Below, in pieces: positions 1 to 10,733 of a stretch of DNA of 25,606 nt (the first letter of the stretch is position 1; each line of letters starts with the position of its first letter). Source of the DNA: Gnetum montanum (Eukaryota > Streptophyta > Gnetopsida > Gnetales > Gnetaceae). The notes beneath the pieces were generated by a model, which made no database searches, was not told the DNA's origin, and worked only from the letters and a program-made list of their open reading frames with translations. The translations under genes were made by a program, and so were the position numbers. Location: contig MNCI01016220.1 of the NCBI GenBank assembly GCA_015680685.1, positions 5,232 to 30,837 on the forward strand, in the 5' to 3' direction.

Positions 1-5
1 GCAGA

Positions 6-85
6 GGGCTGCGTAGGCCCTGCAGTGGGCTGTGCAGGCTTGTTAGGAGCTGTGCAGCCCGAATTGCGCTGCACAAGTCCTGCCA
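6..85. repeat. GC-rich 20-bp minisatellite
   Basis: About four imperfect copies of a unit like GGGCTGTGCAGGCCTG start near 6, 27, 47 and 66, a period of 19-21 bp. The tract is much richer in GC than the rest of the window and may extend past the left edge. No coding or RNA function is apparent. Confidence 0.55.
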
Positions 86-204
86 TGATTAAACCATGTC
101 GGCTTGCTTGCTGGCTCTTTCGTTGGTCCTTCTCTCATACCGGCAAGATGCCATGATTGCTTGGCATTTTCATGGAACCAAGGTGGTGGCTGGCTAGCCC
201 CACG

Positions 205-330
205 AGAGCAACCCTTGCCTATATGTGTCTACGTCGTAAGCTTTCTCTTACTGTAACTTTAAAGAAAATAGAAAGACCCTCTTTCTCTCTTTAATCCCTC
301 CCACCCTTCCCCATTTCACTTTCAGAAAAA
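205..330 (+). promoter_or_regulatory. possible old promoter/5' leader of the LRR fragment
   Basis: A CTATATG box lies near 214-220 and is followed by a strongly CT-rich stretch (about 278-315), a composition common in plant 5' leaders. It sits roughly 140 bases before the LRR-receptor fragment. The assignment depends on position and composition only; it could be chance or part of another repeat. Confidence 0.2.
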
Positions 331-458
331 TACCGTGCTTATGCTCTCTATTCTCTATCCATCTCTTTATCTCTGATAAAGAGAGTTCCCCTGCTCTGCA
401 ATGCATGCTCAGTAAGCATCTACACAGGGTTTTGTAGTAGTAATTCAATTTGTTTATT

Positions 459-778
459 ATGGCCGCTCTACAAGGCACTGTTGCAGCTATAGAGGTAGTG
501 GTGCTCTTTTGGCTGGCATTTGCTGCCATGATCACCGCAGCAACCTTGAGAAACTCAGCAAACACACAAATCTCGGTGCTTCTCACTTTCAAATCCGTCC
601 AGAACTTCTGCATGTTCACCGGCATTTCCTGCAACAGCAATTCTGGTCAAAAATTTGTGACCAAGCTAAATCTTTCTGGAAAGAATCTAATTGGCATTTT
701 ATCCTTGGAAGTTTCGATCTCTCTGACAACAATTTCTCCGGCCTGATTTTACAGTGGATCTACAACTGCAGTGCATGG
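459..778 (+). pseudogene. N-terminal fragment of an LRR receptor-like protein
   Basis: The frame from 459 opens MAALQ and has a hydrophobic stretch (VVVLFWLAFAAMITAA) that looks like a signal peptide. It is followed by LLTFKS, CMFTGISCNS and KLNLSGKNLIGIL, the pattern of a plant LRR N-terminal cap (FKS, a CxFxGxxC pair) and first repeat. The second repeat (FDLSDNNFSGLI) continues in another frame from 713, so a frameshift lies at about 700-712. After WIYNCSAW a stop follows at 779 and no further repeats or kinase domain are seen. Family knowledge: such caps begin LRR receptor kinases, including the short-ectodomain BIR-like group. Only about 105 codons remain, so this is a truncated pseudogene or an isolated first exon; no splice donor is convincing. 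Confidence 0.55.
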
Positions 779-1180
779 TGATCCGCGTGATGACAACCAT
801 GATCAAGCGCGAGATGTAGTCCATGAACGACAACCCTCGCCACTATCACCCCTCCCATGCCTCGCTTGCCTGTCACCCAGCTACACTAAAATCGTTGTTG
901 TTCGTGTTGTTGTTCTTTCCACTTACACGGCATCCCCCTTTCACTTGCCGTTGTGTGCTATTCTTGGCATTGCCATTATTCTGTCCACTAGCACCATCGG
1001 ATTCCTGACCTCCTTCTACTTTGTGCACTATCTCTTTTCTTCCATGAAGATTGACTGAAAATAGAAGTGATCTTTCCAGTCTTTCCCAACTTTCTTGCTC
1101 TATTTTCATCCAGGATGTTCGGGTCTTATTCCATAAGTTTAGGCAATTGGACGCAAACAAAATGGTAGTTTATCTGTCCA
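779..1180. other. no gene recognised
   Basis: Mixed-composition sequence between the LRR fragment and the 80-bp repeats. The open frames here (for example 771-1058 on + and 873-1160 on -) overlap each other and show no recognisable domain. Confidence 0.4.
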
Positions 1181-1500
1181 AGTCCCACACCTTATGGTAG
1201 CATGTGAAGTAGCGTGTGACACATGGAAATTACTATTTTAAGTGGTACATTGTGAATCTAAGTCCCACCTACTATGGTAGCATGCAAGGTAGCATGTAAC
1301 ATATGAAACTTGCTATTTTAATTCACACCCTAAGAATCCAAGTCACACACAATATGGTAGCTTGTAGGGCAGTGTGTGGCACATAGAAATTACTATTTTA
1401 ACTCACACATTGAGAATCCAAGTTCCACATGATATGGTAGCATATGGGGTAGCATGTGGCATATTAAAATTACTATTTTGACCCATATGGGGTGGCAAGC
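1181..1500. repeat. four tandem copies of an 80-bp unit
   Basis: Units start at exactly 1181, 1261, 1341 and 1421. Each begins AGTCCCACA or similar, carries TATGGTAGCATG then GTAGCATGTG, and later ATTACTATTTTAA. Copies differ at many sites but keep the 80-bp period without indels. Inside each unit the GGTAGCATGT element occurs twice, so the unit itself may have arisen by a shorter duplication. The fourth copy diverges at its end. No coding function is apparent. Confidence 0.85.
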
Positions 1501-1779
1501 GAGGAAACATGTGGGGCAAAAAATAACTAATTTCCTTCCCCAAACTTACCCATAAGTTGCCTAGTGGACCCCTCAAAACATGGAAATAAAAATTGAAAAG
1601 AGAGAGAATTTTTTCCATATGCTTTTTGTGAGAAAACTAGATACATTGTACTTAGGCCTAAAACTTTCTTTCCTAAGCTAGTTTAACCATGAAAACTCAT
1701 TATTTTGCTAATTTATATCTTATTTTTGCTCATTTTAACAATTTATAGCCTATTTTGTTAGATTTTTGCCTATTCTAAC
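1501..1779. other. AT-rich spacer, nothing recognised
   Basis: AT-rich DNA between the tandem repeat and the pyrimidine-rich tract. The minus-strand frame at 1403-1618 overlaps the tandem repeat and has no domain signal. Confidence 0.4.
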
Positions 1780-2110
1780 TACAAAATAACTCAAAAAATA
1801 ATATTAATCAATTAACACTATTTTGACCTTGCTTGCTTCATTTGACCTAGTTTAACCTTGTTTGCCATATATTTTTTTTGTTTTAACCTTATTTGTACTT
1901 CATTTTTTCTTGTTTCTACTTTACTTCTACCTCATTTTACCTTGCTTTGACCATGTCTTAACCTTTCTTAACCATATATTTCCTTGTTGTAACCTTATTA
2001 TACCTTGTTTTGCCTAGTTTTACCTTGCTTTGCCTTATAGTGACCCTACCTTGCTTTCTTTATCCTTGTCTTACTTTGTTTTGACCTTATTTTTCTTTAT
2101 TATTACAATA
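1780..2110. repeat. degenerate CTTG/TTTTGACC-type pyrimidine-rich repeat
   Basis: The + strand repeats loosely related 10-12 base words such as TTTGACCTTG, TTTTAACCTTA, TTTTACCTTGC and TTTGCCTTA, with T and C dominating. This looks like a decayed short tandem repeat. It shows no reading frame. Confidence 0.55.
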
Positions 2111-3480
2111 TTTTGCATTATTTTAGCATTGTTTAATAATTGTATCATGCAAATGTCACTTAATATGCTTATGTTGGTATGCAAAGTGAAGCTATGAAGA
2201 TGAGGAAGTAATTCAACTAGCCTTAGAGCCCAAGTAGACCCTTATGGTGATGTTGTTCAATCAAGTTACCCTAGAATGCCTAAACCAAGAGACTAGAAGC
2301 CTTTTGACCATATAGCTTTAATGCCTTGGAATAGCCTAACAACTTTTGTCCTAGAGGCTGGAAACATCACAAAGGATTGGTTGAATTCCCTATTTCAATT
2401 CACAAAAGTGAGAGGAAAACCCTGAAACCAAGTTCCTCACTAGAACCTTAGTTTTCCCAAGACATCATCAAATCCCTACAAGAAAATAGTAATTCCTTTA
2501 CATGACCTTAATGACATCTAACATTAACATGTTTGCTTTTAGTTTTATTTGTCTTTGTTTATAGGTTTGAATAGAAAAATGACATTGATAACTATTGTGG
2601 TCTACAACAAACAAGCTTGCATGATCTCATACCTTTTTTTTGGCATCTTAAAAAACTACAAACATTGTATAAATTTATGAGCCATGAAATAAAGGTCTCA
2701 TGTTCTACCAATGATAATGACCTATATTCACTTGTAGCCTTTTGTAAAGACATGTATGCTTTGACTTTTTTGGTTATCCTCTTGGAGTTGTGCTTGCAAG
2801 ATGAACTCGGAGTCATTGCAAGAGCATGATTCATTACAAAATTTGAGTTACCATATGATCTTTATACATGAGATTCAATTAGCTTATTTGATCTTATTAA
2901 TAGTGCTTACCTCATGTCATCACTGGTACCCCTCCCAAGCCATAACCTCATAACCAAACCGCAACCCTCCTTTCTTTGCTAACAATGAAAACCAATGTTT
3001 GACACTCATGAACCATGATCATGTGACATCTCCTTCAATGTGCTTTGTCAACCAAGTTCACTAAATGTAATACATCTCATTCAGTGTGAAAAATGAAAAT
3101 TCAGCCTTGGTAACAAAGCCCAATGAAGATTTCACTCTTATGAAAAAAATACAAATGGGATAAAAGTGCCAAGAAAGTAAAAAGGCCAATGTAGCCTTCA
3201 GTCAAACAATTTGATGGCTCTCTCATAGAAAAAATAAGAAAAGAAAGAGAGCCAAGTGATCAAAGAAGCCTATTACAAGATGCTAATTTCTCTAAATGTC
3301 ACCTAGTACGAAGCATAAAGAACTCTTCAAATCAACAAGCATGTCACTTTCATGCCATAACTATAATGTCAACACATTTGAAATTTTTTGTTATCCCATG
3401 TGACCATCCTCAGATAACCCATGTAGCTAACATCACATCTCAAACTCTCAAAATCCTATCATGACCTTATTTCACCTTTG
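2111..3480. other. AT-rich intergenic DNA, nothing recognised
   Basis: No domain, RNA gene or clear repeat was found. The small frames at 2592-2834 (-) and 2617-2829 (+) overlap on opposite strands and resemble no known family. It may be very old transposon sequence. Confidence 0.4.
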
Positions 3481-3759
3481 TGAGTGATGAGCCGCAATAT
3501 CATGTACGCGATATCAAATCCACCATGCAATATTGCATATGTGATATCGTGTCCTACCTCATCTTCTATCAATAAGAGGAAGTGCCCTTGGTTCCAAGGC
3601 AATTAGAGTTAGACCCTTAGCTAGACTCTTGCAGTTTTGTCATTCCAGAGTTAGAATTATTTCTGTGTGCCCGTACTAGGAGTCATAGAGTGAACATATC
3701 TTTATTCGAGCAATTGTACCTGAGCAAAATTTTGTGCATGGAAATATAGATGACCTTAA
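3481..3759. other. palindrome-rich stretch, possible LTR remnant
   Basis: Between 3493 and 3555 related words GCAATATC, GCGATATC, GCAATATTGC and GTGATATCGTG recur, including the perfect 14-bp palindrome ATGCAATATTGCAT at 3525-3538. A short hairpin CCTTGG-TT-CCAAGG follows near 3586-3599. Clustered palindromes followed by a CAATAAGAGG box are common in plant LTR U3/R regions, so this could be the remains of another LTR cut by element A. No matching second copy is present to prove it. Confidence 0.25.
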
Positions 3760-4291
3760 TGATAAACCTTGTAGCATACAGCTTAAGATAATTAGTAATT
3801 AATGATTGTTTAACACTTTCCTAGTTAATTAATATCTCTTTCAACCTTTGACCCCCTTAGTTAAGTACACTCAATACGACCACTTCGAGCATGCATGTAG
3901 TGCTTGGTAACCCAGTAACAATTAGTGTTTGGTAATCCTAGTAGTGTTGCACTAGTTCAGGATGTACACGACAAGTGGAAACGAATACTGGTGTTAGGAA
4001 TATTTAGAAACTAGTTAATGAATAGTTAATGTAAGTTAGTCACTTAGTTCTCTCTCCCTCTCCTTTATTAGCAGAAAACATAAAAATGAAAAAGCTATAA
4101 AAAATCATATACCTCAAGCTTACTTAACCATACAACCGTGACAATACAAGTAAGTTTGGAAAGACAATGATTGATTAACCTTGAGTGTTCCATTAAGGCA
4201 CATAAGCACTTAGTCCTTGGAGTTCGACTGGATCATGCATGAAATGCTCGTATTCTTATGGTTGAGTGTAGGGGTACCTCGCCACTCATCA
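3760..4291 (+). repeat. 5' LTR of element A
   Basis: Aligns over its whole length to 10840-11371 with two compensating single-base indels. Ends are TGATAA...CATCA, giving the short inverted terminal repeat TGAT/ATCA. It contains TATAAAAAA at 4096-4104, a possible TATA box, and two copies of a motif like TTGGTAAYCYAGTA (near 3904 and 3930) that also occurs in the LTRs of B and C. It is shorter than LTRs B and C, which carry extra U3 sequence before their TATA box. Confidence 0.92.
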
Positions 4292-4310
4292 TTGGCACCG
4301 TTTTTGGGAA
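4292..4310 (+). promoter_or_regulatory. primer-binding site, tRNA-Asp type, decayed
   Basis: TTGGCACCGTTTTTGGGAA directly follows the LTR. The complement of the plant tRNA-Asp(GTC) 3' end is TGGCGCCGTTGCCGGGGA (from general knowledge); 13 of 18 positions match, including the first four and CCGTT. This is where reverse transcription would have been primed. Athila-type elements typically use tRNA-Asp. Confidence 0.75.
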
Positions 4311-4435
4311 CTTAGTTGTTTGTGCACTACGTAGAACATAGGAAATCATTCATATCATTGGAATGTTAGAACGAACCCTTAGGGTTAATCAAAGAAAGAC
4401 AAGACAATAGTACATTGCACATAAAACAAGACAAG

Positions 4436-6925
4436 ATGTCTTCTTCTTCGCATAAGAGCACTTCACCGCCTAGGACTAACACAAGAGGTAGTCAGCGACA
4501 TAATACACATAACTAGGATCCGCCAATTTCTTAATAGTTTCGTGTGGTATATAGTCATTCTGATGAGTATGTACCTAATTTCATGTTTATTCTCCACCAA
4601 GATGAACAACTGCGTTAGAGAGACTTGGAGGATAACATAGTATTGCCTCTAAACCGATCAGTTCCCAACATGCTCCTTTGTGCTCTCACATGAATAGGAA
4701 TGTCTCTTTTATATGTAGAATACGTTGCATGTGATCATGACTCAAGGGACTATCATCCCATAGAAGCGCAACATCAAAGAGACTTGCGACAGGAGAGATA
4801 CCATACATCCTTGAAGGGTAAATGGCCCCATGATGCTCTACACATTTCGAGCGAAATTGAGGATGGTGAACCTACTTCAACAGGTTTCCCAAAAAATGAT
4901 GTTCCTCCAGCAAACATTGGTCAGGAGGTGATGCATTAGTACCTTCACTCCACTATTCACAACCCTAGTTCTGATACCCATGAACACAAAGTGTTCAACA
5001 AGGGAACACGAACACACGATAAGGGTAGACGTTCTAATCATGATCACGATCGAGGCTAAGACCATTGAAGAGAAGGTAGAAAACACCATCATGACGATGA
5101 TTCTCCTTCTTCTTCACCTTCATCATCATCTTCACCCTCTCCTTCAATGTCCAGATGCATTCATAGGAAAACCAATCGTGAGGATAAGGGAAAACGAAGT
5201 GAAAGACATTGACGAGACAGTTGAGAACGAGGATGAGGGCACTGTAAGGAATCAAGGCATAGAAGAAGGAAGAGTAGGGAACAGCATAGACACCATAAAC
5301 ACTATGAACAAGATGATCATGGAGAACCCCTACTCATAACTAGAAGCATGCTAGATATAACAAAAGCCGTAAGAGTTCCAACAAGGCACCAAAAGGATAG
5401 TAGGATCAAGAGGTTAGACATGAATAAAATCCCACGATCTGAAGGGGGATACAATGCTAATCCTCAAAATCATTTACAAGCATTCCATGATTCATGTGCC
5501 TTGCAAAAAATAGAAAACAAATGGCAAAAACTGAAGTTTTTCCCAAGGACACTAGTGAAAGAAGCTGAAAGCTAGTATTGGTCCTTAGAACCGGAATCTA
5601 TTCGAAGGTGGAGTACAATGTTAGAACTGTTCAATGATAAGTACCAAACATATTCCCAAGTTTCTAACCTGTAGAAGAAAATCCAAGGATGGAAGTAAGG
5701 AAATCATGAACCCTTGGATGCTACCATGGGCCGCTATTATGCACTGTTACATCGTTGCCCTGGCCATAGTTATTCACAACGGGATCAACTACACCATCTC
5801 GTCGATGGACTTAGGCATGAAACAAGAAGAACCCTTGGGACGTACGCCCAAGGAATGTTATTAGAGCTTAGGTCTCATCAAATTCATAGACTGCTAGAGT
5901 AAGTAGCCAAAGAAGAAGGTGAGCTATGAAAGAGAGAAAGTATGGAAGAATACAACTGAGATCCTTCCCTCTGAAAAAGGGGAGTGAGATTTTGTAAGGA
6001 GGAAGAAGAGTCACCACTCAAAGAGATGGTGAATAGGAAAAATTTTCCTCTCAAAAAGTTAACAATAGAACTATTGACAAAGGTAGAACAAATGTGGAAC
6101 TTCCTGGATAGTAGGTTTGAAATTGTTCTTAAAATTGTAGAGGAGTCTAGGGAGCGAGGTAGTGACTATGACAAAAAGAAAAAGAGAGAAGTGGAAAATG
6201 CACATAACAAGGGTAAGGGGAAAATGGCCATCACAGAAGAGGTTGTGGATTCAGACATGGAAAATGATAGTGGATGTGAGATATGCCAATACGACCATCC
6301 TAAGGAATGTTACCTAGTGATCTCACATCTACAAGAGTCTGGGATGTATGCACTCAACTCACAACTAAATAAATGGCAAGCACCCCTACAGTTACCTTAT
6401 CCCCAAGGTAACCAAAGGCAATTCCATCAACCTTCAACATATTATCCAAGTGGAACTCCACCACAACCCGTTGAGCAACATTAACAGTGGCACTACCCAA
6501 AATCATGGGGGATGCCACCACCAAGGTAACAATACCCATACCGGCAACCTGACCCATATGGCTACTATGTGCAGCATCCAATCTCTCCACATGACTCTAT
6601 TAGTCACGTTACACCACAACATCACTACCAAGCACGTGAGCATTATAGAACTCCTTCTCCTAGGGAAGGTAACCCAAAAATATATCATCCTTCAAATCCA
6701 TTTGCAGCTCTCACACCAATAGCTCCATTACCACCCGCTCCAACAATGCAAGGGGAACTCTCTACTCAACCATAGCAATGCAATGCCACAAGGGCTGTAA
6801 ACCCTCAACCCACTATTGGTTCTAACAACCGTATGAAGAAAAGACCTTTCTTTAGAACCAATAGTCCAACCAAGCCCTTACAACCACAAGCAGTTAAACC
6901 TCTGAACACCTCCCCATGAAACAAG
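4436..6925 (+). pseudogene. gag: gag region of element A (capsid and nucleocapsid), broken
   Basis: Starts at ATG 4436 (MSSSSHKS), the counterpart of MSYSSHK at 25396 in element C. The same frame runs with stops at many points. A His/Asp/Ser-rich stretch (near 5080-5160, HHHDDDSPSSS) precedes the gag core at about 5340-5660, recognised by AESWYWSLEPESIRRWSTML and the following F-KYQ, the W-L-W-F pattern of plant gag proteins. A zinc knuckle CEICQYDHPKEC lies at 6275-6310 (CX2CX3HX3C), followed by a Pro/Gln-rich tail. Gag would form the virus-like particle and bind element RNA. The stops exclude a working protein. Domain edges are approximate. Confidence 0.8.
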
Positions 6926-6940
6926 GCTTTAGAGCTCCCT

Positions 6941-7468
6941 TTGAACCAAACACCGAGCTCAACACATACGGTTATGTTAACACATGCCGTTACTGACTGG
7001 ATTAAGGTTGGCCACCTTCCCAGGAAATTCTCTAATCCTGGAAGCCCTCTAATCTATCTCCAAATTGCTAGAAATGAGCCATGCAAAGCTCTTCTGGATT
7101 CAGCTTCTGGAGTCAACTTAATATCATAAGAAATGTACAAAGCCTAAAACCTGCCTCCATTAAAGAAGAGCAATATTCACCTAGAGCTAGCTAACCAGTC
7201 GATCACTATTCCCTTGGGACTAGTGGAGGAAATTATCACCATTGTGTGTGGGTGGTTGTACCCAGCTGATTTCCTAGTGATACAAGTGAATAACGGTAAA
7301 GGGGACTTCCCAATAATAATGGGAAGAACATGGATAAGTACTAGAGATTCATGCCTAGGAATCTGTGATCTTTCCTTGGAAATATTTAAGGAGAACACTT
7401 TTGGAAAGATCAAGAAGAAGAAGGTTCCATGCATCGCATATAGTGATACAGGGTGCAATTACGTGTAG
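6941..7468 (+). pseudogene. aspartic protease region of element A, broken active site
   Basis: Same frame as gag. The segment PCKALLDSASGVNLIS (Asp codon at 7097) aligns to PCKALLDSGSSINLIS in element C, the retroviral-type protease D-S/T-G motif. Here the Gly is Ala and the motif reads DSASG, so catalysis should be lost. Downstream, VCGWLYPADFLVI and GDFPIIMGRTWI correspond to the flap and the hydrophobic-hydrophobic-G-R part of the fold. A stop follows NLIS at about 7127 and another at 7466. The enzyme would cut the gag-pol polyprotein. Confidence 0.8.
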
Positions 7469-7582
7469 AGATCATTGGTTGTGCAAAGTTTAGAATTGCC
7501 TGCATGCAACCGATGTGAACAAGACATTAACATACAAAAGTGCCTGTATGCAGCAGCCACATGACAAGAAGACACCTAGTGG

Positions 7583-8912
7583 TTGATAGCTAATCAAGAG
7601 AGCAACTCACTAATATGCATGGAACTAACTAAGAGAATAACTTGCGCTTACATTGAAAGCATAGATGCACTAGAGCAAGTCTGCTACCAACATCCAAGTC
7701 TTAACCTTGAAAACATCAACTGGGGGAAGCTGGAAATTCTTGAAAAATTAAAACAAGAGCCCCTAGAATTAAAACCATTGCCAACTAGTCTGGAATATAT
7801 GATTCTTGAAAATGGAAAACTAGTAATCATCAACGCAAGACTTTCTTTCAAACAAAAAGGAAGATTGCTGAAGGCAATAAACAAGTGGTCAAAAGCCTTT
7901 GCCTGGTCATATCCTAAATTAACTAGAATAGATCCTAGGATATGCCAGCATAGGATTTACACTGATCCCTCCATAAAACTTCAAAAACAACCGCAGAGGT
8001 AATTGAATCCAAAATTGAAGCAAGTAGTAAAAGAAGAAATAGAAAAACTTCTTAAGGCTGGGTTCATATATCCCATTGCTGATAGTGAATGGATTAGCCC
8101 TCTGGTGATCATGCCTAAAAAGGAAGGCAAATGGAGGGTGTGCATAGATTTTAGGCTGCTGAACATGGAAACATTTAAGAATCACTTTCCATTGCCATTC
8201 ATTGACCAAGTCTTAGACACCATAGCAGGGCATTGCTATTATAGTTTTCTGGATGACTATAGTGGATACAACCAAATACAAATAGCCCCAAAGGACCAAA
8301 CCAAGATAATGTTCACCAGTCCTTGGGGAACATTTGTGTATAAACAAATGTTTTTTGGCTTATGTAATGCTCTTGCCACATTTTAACACCTAGTTCTAAG
8401 CATATTCCAATAGCAGATAGGGAATGGAGTGGAAGTCTTTATGGATGACTTCTCCACCTATGGAACAAGTTTTGATCAAGCCTTGGACTGATTAGAGCAA
8501 GTGCTGAAAATATGCGTAGAAATCAATTTAAGGATTAACTAGAAGAAAATCCATTTAAAGATGCGTAGAAACCAATTTAAGGCTCGACTAGCAAAAAATC
8601 AATTTAATGGTCCAAGAAGGCATAGTACTTGGGCATAAGGTTTCACATGTAGGAATAGAGGTAGACCTAGATAAAATTAGGGTCATCCAAGGAATCACCC
8701 GTCAATTGAAAATGGTCAAAGACATTCGGTCATTCCTTGGACACATGAGCTACTATAGGAGATTCATTGAGAACTTCTCTAAGATTTCCAAACCATTGGT
8801 AGAGATAACAAAGAAGGATGTACCTTTTGAGTCGACTAGAGAATGTGAACGAGCATTCCAAACCCTAAAACAAAAGCTAGTAGAAACTCTCATTCTACAA
8901 GCTCCTGACTAG
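7583..8912 (+). pseudogene. protease-RT linker and reverse transcriptase of element A, broken
   Basis: The linker (7583-8002) has KWSKAFAWSYPKLTRIDPRI followed by CQHRIY, the Athila/Tat-type segment before RT. RT follows: EEIEKLLKAGFIYPI, SPLVIMPKKEGKWRVCIDFR, HFPLPFIDQVLDTIAG, SFLDDYSGYNQIQIAP and FGLCNALATF, then VFMDDFSTYG at about 8435, which carries the YxDD-type active site. The thumb/connection follows at 8607 (VQEGIVLGHKVSHVGIEVD, FLGHMSYYRRFIENFSKI). Stops interrupt at 8000-8002, near 8384 and near 8540. The frame changes by +1 after a 49-bp tandem duplication at 8512. Both catalytic Asp pairs are still encoded, but the chain is not continuous. Confidence 0.9.
8512..8609 (+). repeat. 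49-bp tandem duplication inside RT
   Basis: ATGCGTAGAAAYCAATTTAA starts at 8512 and again at 8561, exactly 49 bp apart. The two copies differ at about 8 of 49 positions. Element C has only one copy of this segment (near 21430-21480, VETNL and INWKKS). Since 49 is one more than a multiple of three, the duplication shifts the frame and accounts for RT continuing in another frame from 8607. Confidence 0.85.
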
Positions 8913-8919
8913 TCCCGAT

Positions 8920-9300
8920 CATTCCACATCATGACTGACGCATCCAATTATGCTTTAGGAGCCGTACTTACATAATTAGATGACCAAAAATGCCCTTACT
9001 ACATCGACTATGCAAGTATAAGTATCATGGGTGCACAAGTTAACTACATAACTATAGAGAAAGAATTAATGGTTGTAGTGTTTGCACTGGATAAGTTTAG
9101 GCACTATGTGTTAGGTTACAAAGTGTTCATCCACACGGATCATAGTGCAATCTAATTCTTCATGAACAAGCCAATGATTAGCCCTCATATTATATGATGG
9201 CTGGTAATCCTATAGGAGTTCGATCTAACAATGATCGATTGAAAAGGCACCAAGAACGTAGTTGTAGATCATTTATCTTAGTTGCACTAGGATAACAAAG
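8920..9300 (+). pseudogene. RNase H domain of element A, broken
   Basis: Follows RT in the post-duplication frame. The Asp of TDASNYALGAVL (codon 8937-8939), the Glu of TIEKELMVVVFALDKFRHYV, and the Asp of FIHTDHSAI (codon 9138-9140) give the RNase H catalytic set. NVVVDHLS near 9255 ends the domain, as ADxLSR does in gypsy elements. Several stops occur, including after VLT, after HSAI and after TMID. The enzyme would remove RNA from the RNA-DNA hybrid during reverse transcription. Confidence 0.85.
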
Positions 9301-9314
9301 AGGATGAATATATA

Positions 9315-10733
9315 ATGTCTGATCATTTTCTTGATGAAGCCCTCTTTTTCGGTGTAGTGAATAACCAACCCATGGAGACAAACTGGTATAGTAGCATTCT
9401 CACTTATCTCCTTACTCAACAAACACCACAGGAGTTGGACTTTAGGAAGAAACAACAGTTTCTTCACAGAGCCAAGTCCTTCATGGAGATCAATGGACAA
9501 TTTTATAAATTGTGTCCTGATGGCTTGGTTCAATGGTACGTGCCTGAGGTAAACCAACTAAGAGTTCTCCAAGATGCTCATGAGGGCCCTTATGGGGATC
9601 ACTATGTGGGGAGATGAACAACTATTAAGATCTTGCTTGTAGGATATTACTAGCCAAAATTATTTTAGATGCCCATCAATTTGTCTAATCTTGTGAGCAT
9701 TGTCAATGTGATGGGGAAATGATTGCTAAAATGGAGAATCTGCAATAATGGATTCAATCATTAGAACCCTTCGACATTTGGGGAATAGACTTTATGGGGC
9801 CCATTACACCAATGTCCAATGGAAAAGCTTACATTGTAGTTGTCATAGACTATCTAATGTAATGGGTTGAAGCATCTGCTATTATAGATTGCACATCATC
9901 TACAACTGCATGATTTATGCAATAACAAATAATAAATAGGTTTGGTGTGCCATGTGCACTTATCTTAGATAATGGAACACACTTCATAGGTGCAACTTTT
10001 CAAAAGTTAATGCAACGCTTAGGGGTTGAACATAAATTGACTACAACTTACCACCCCCAATCTAATGGACAAGCTGAGGTCACCAATAGGGAGATCAGTA
10101 AAATATTAACTAGAACAATTAGCAAGTATAGGTGAGATTGGAGCACTAAACTAAATGATGCTCTATGGGCATACTGATCCACCTAAAAACTCCCTATAGG
10201 CTACTCTCTCTATGAGTTAGTGTACAGAAATCTTCCACACACTTCCAATTCAAACCGAGCTCCGTACACTATCAATGGCTTGTAACCTCCACCTTGATCT
10301 TAATCTAGCACAAAAACAAAGGTTGACAACTTTAAACATGCTAGATGAAATTCGATTAGCTGCCCTATCATCAAATGAGTTACACAAGGCATATAACAAG
10401 CAACATCATAACTTGAAGATTCGAAAGGTTAAGTATCAACTAGGAGATAAGGTTCTCTACTAGAACCCCACACATGTGCCACAATGAACAAAATTTCTAA
10501 TACTATGGAAAGGACCTTACATTATTCATACAAACTTTCCTTCTAGGGCCATGACCATATACAAATTGAAGAGCCCTGATAAGAGATTATTAGTCAATGT
10601 GCAACAGATCAAACCCTTCCATGAATTTAGAATAGTTAGTGCACATAATACCTCTAAGAAGGGACAGCCCTACTTACTATTTCAGATCTCCTCCTTCCAA
10701 CTCAGTCATGGGGGAGATGGCCACCTCTGCTAA
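9315..10733 (+). pseudogene. integrase of element A, broken
   Basis: The N-terminal zinc-binding part shows HEGPYGDHYVG (His pair) and, after a 1-base frame change near 9660-9668, SCEHCQ (Cys pair). The catalytic core has Asp in [10 protein letters not shown] (codon 9788-9790), Asp in LILDNGTHFIG (9968-9970) and Glu in NGQAEVTNRE (10076-10078); the last two are separated by 35 residues, the canonical D-35-E spacing. The C-terminal part continues with WAY, YELVYR, LDLNLAQKQR and, in a shifted frame from about 10275, LGDKVLY and a tail ending GHLC at the stop 10731-10733. All three catalytic residues remain but stops and at least two frame changes break the chain. Confidence 0.9.

Noticed and set aside
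771-1160. Overlapping + and - frames of 95 codons each after the LRR fragment
   Set aside because: They overlap on opposite strands with low-complexity content and do not continue the LRR pattern.
1181-1500. CRISPR-like regular repeat
   Set aside because: The whole 80-bp unit repeats without unique spacers, the copies are diverged and the context is a plant genome. It is a tandem repeat.
4980-5339. 119-codon + strand frame rich in His, Leu and charged residues
   Set aside because: It is an alternative frame over the gag region of A. The gag frame is supported by homology to C, and this one has no homology or domain.
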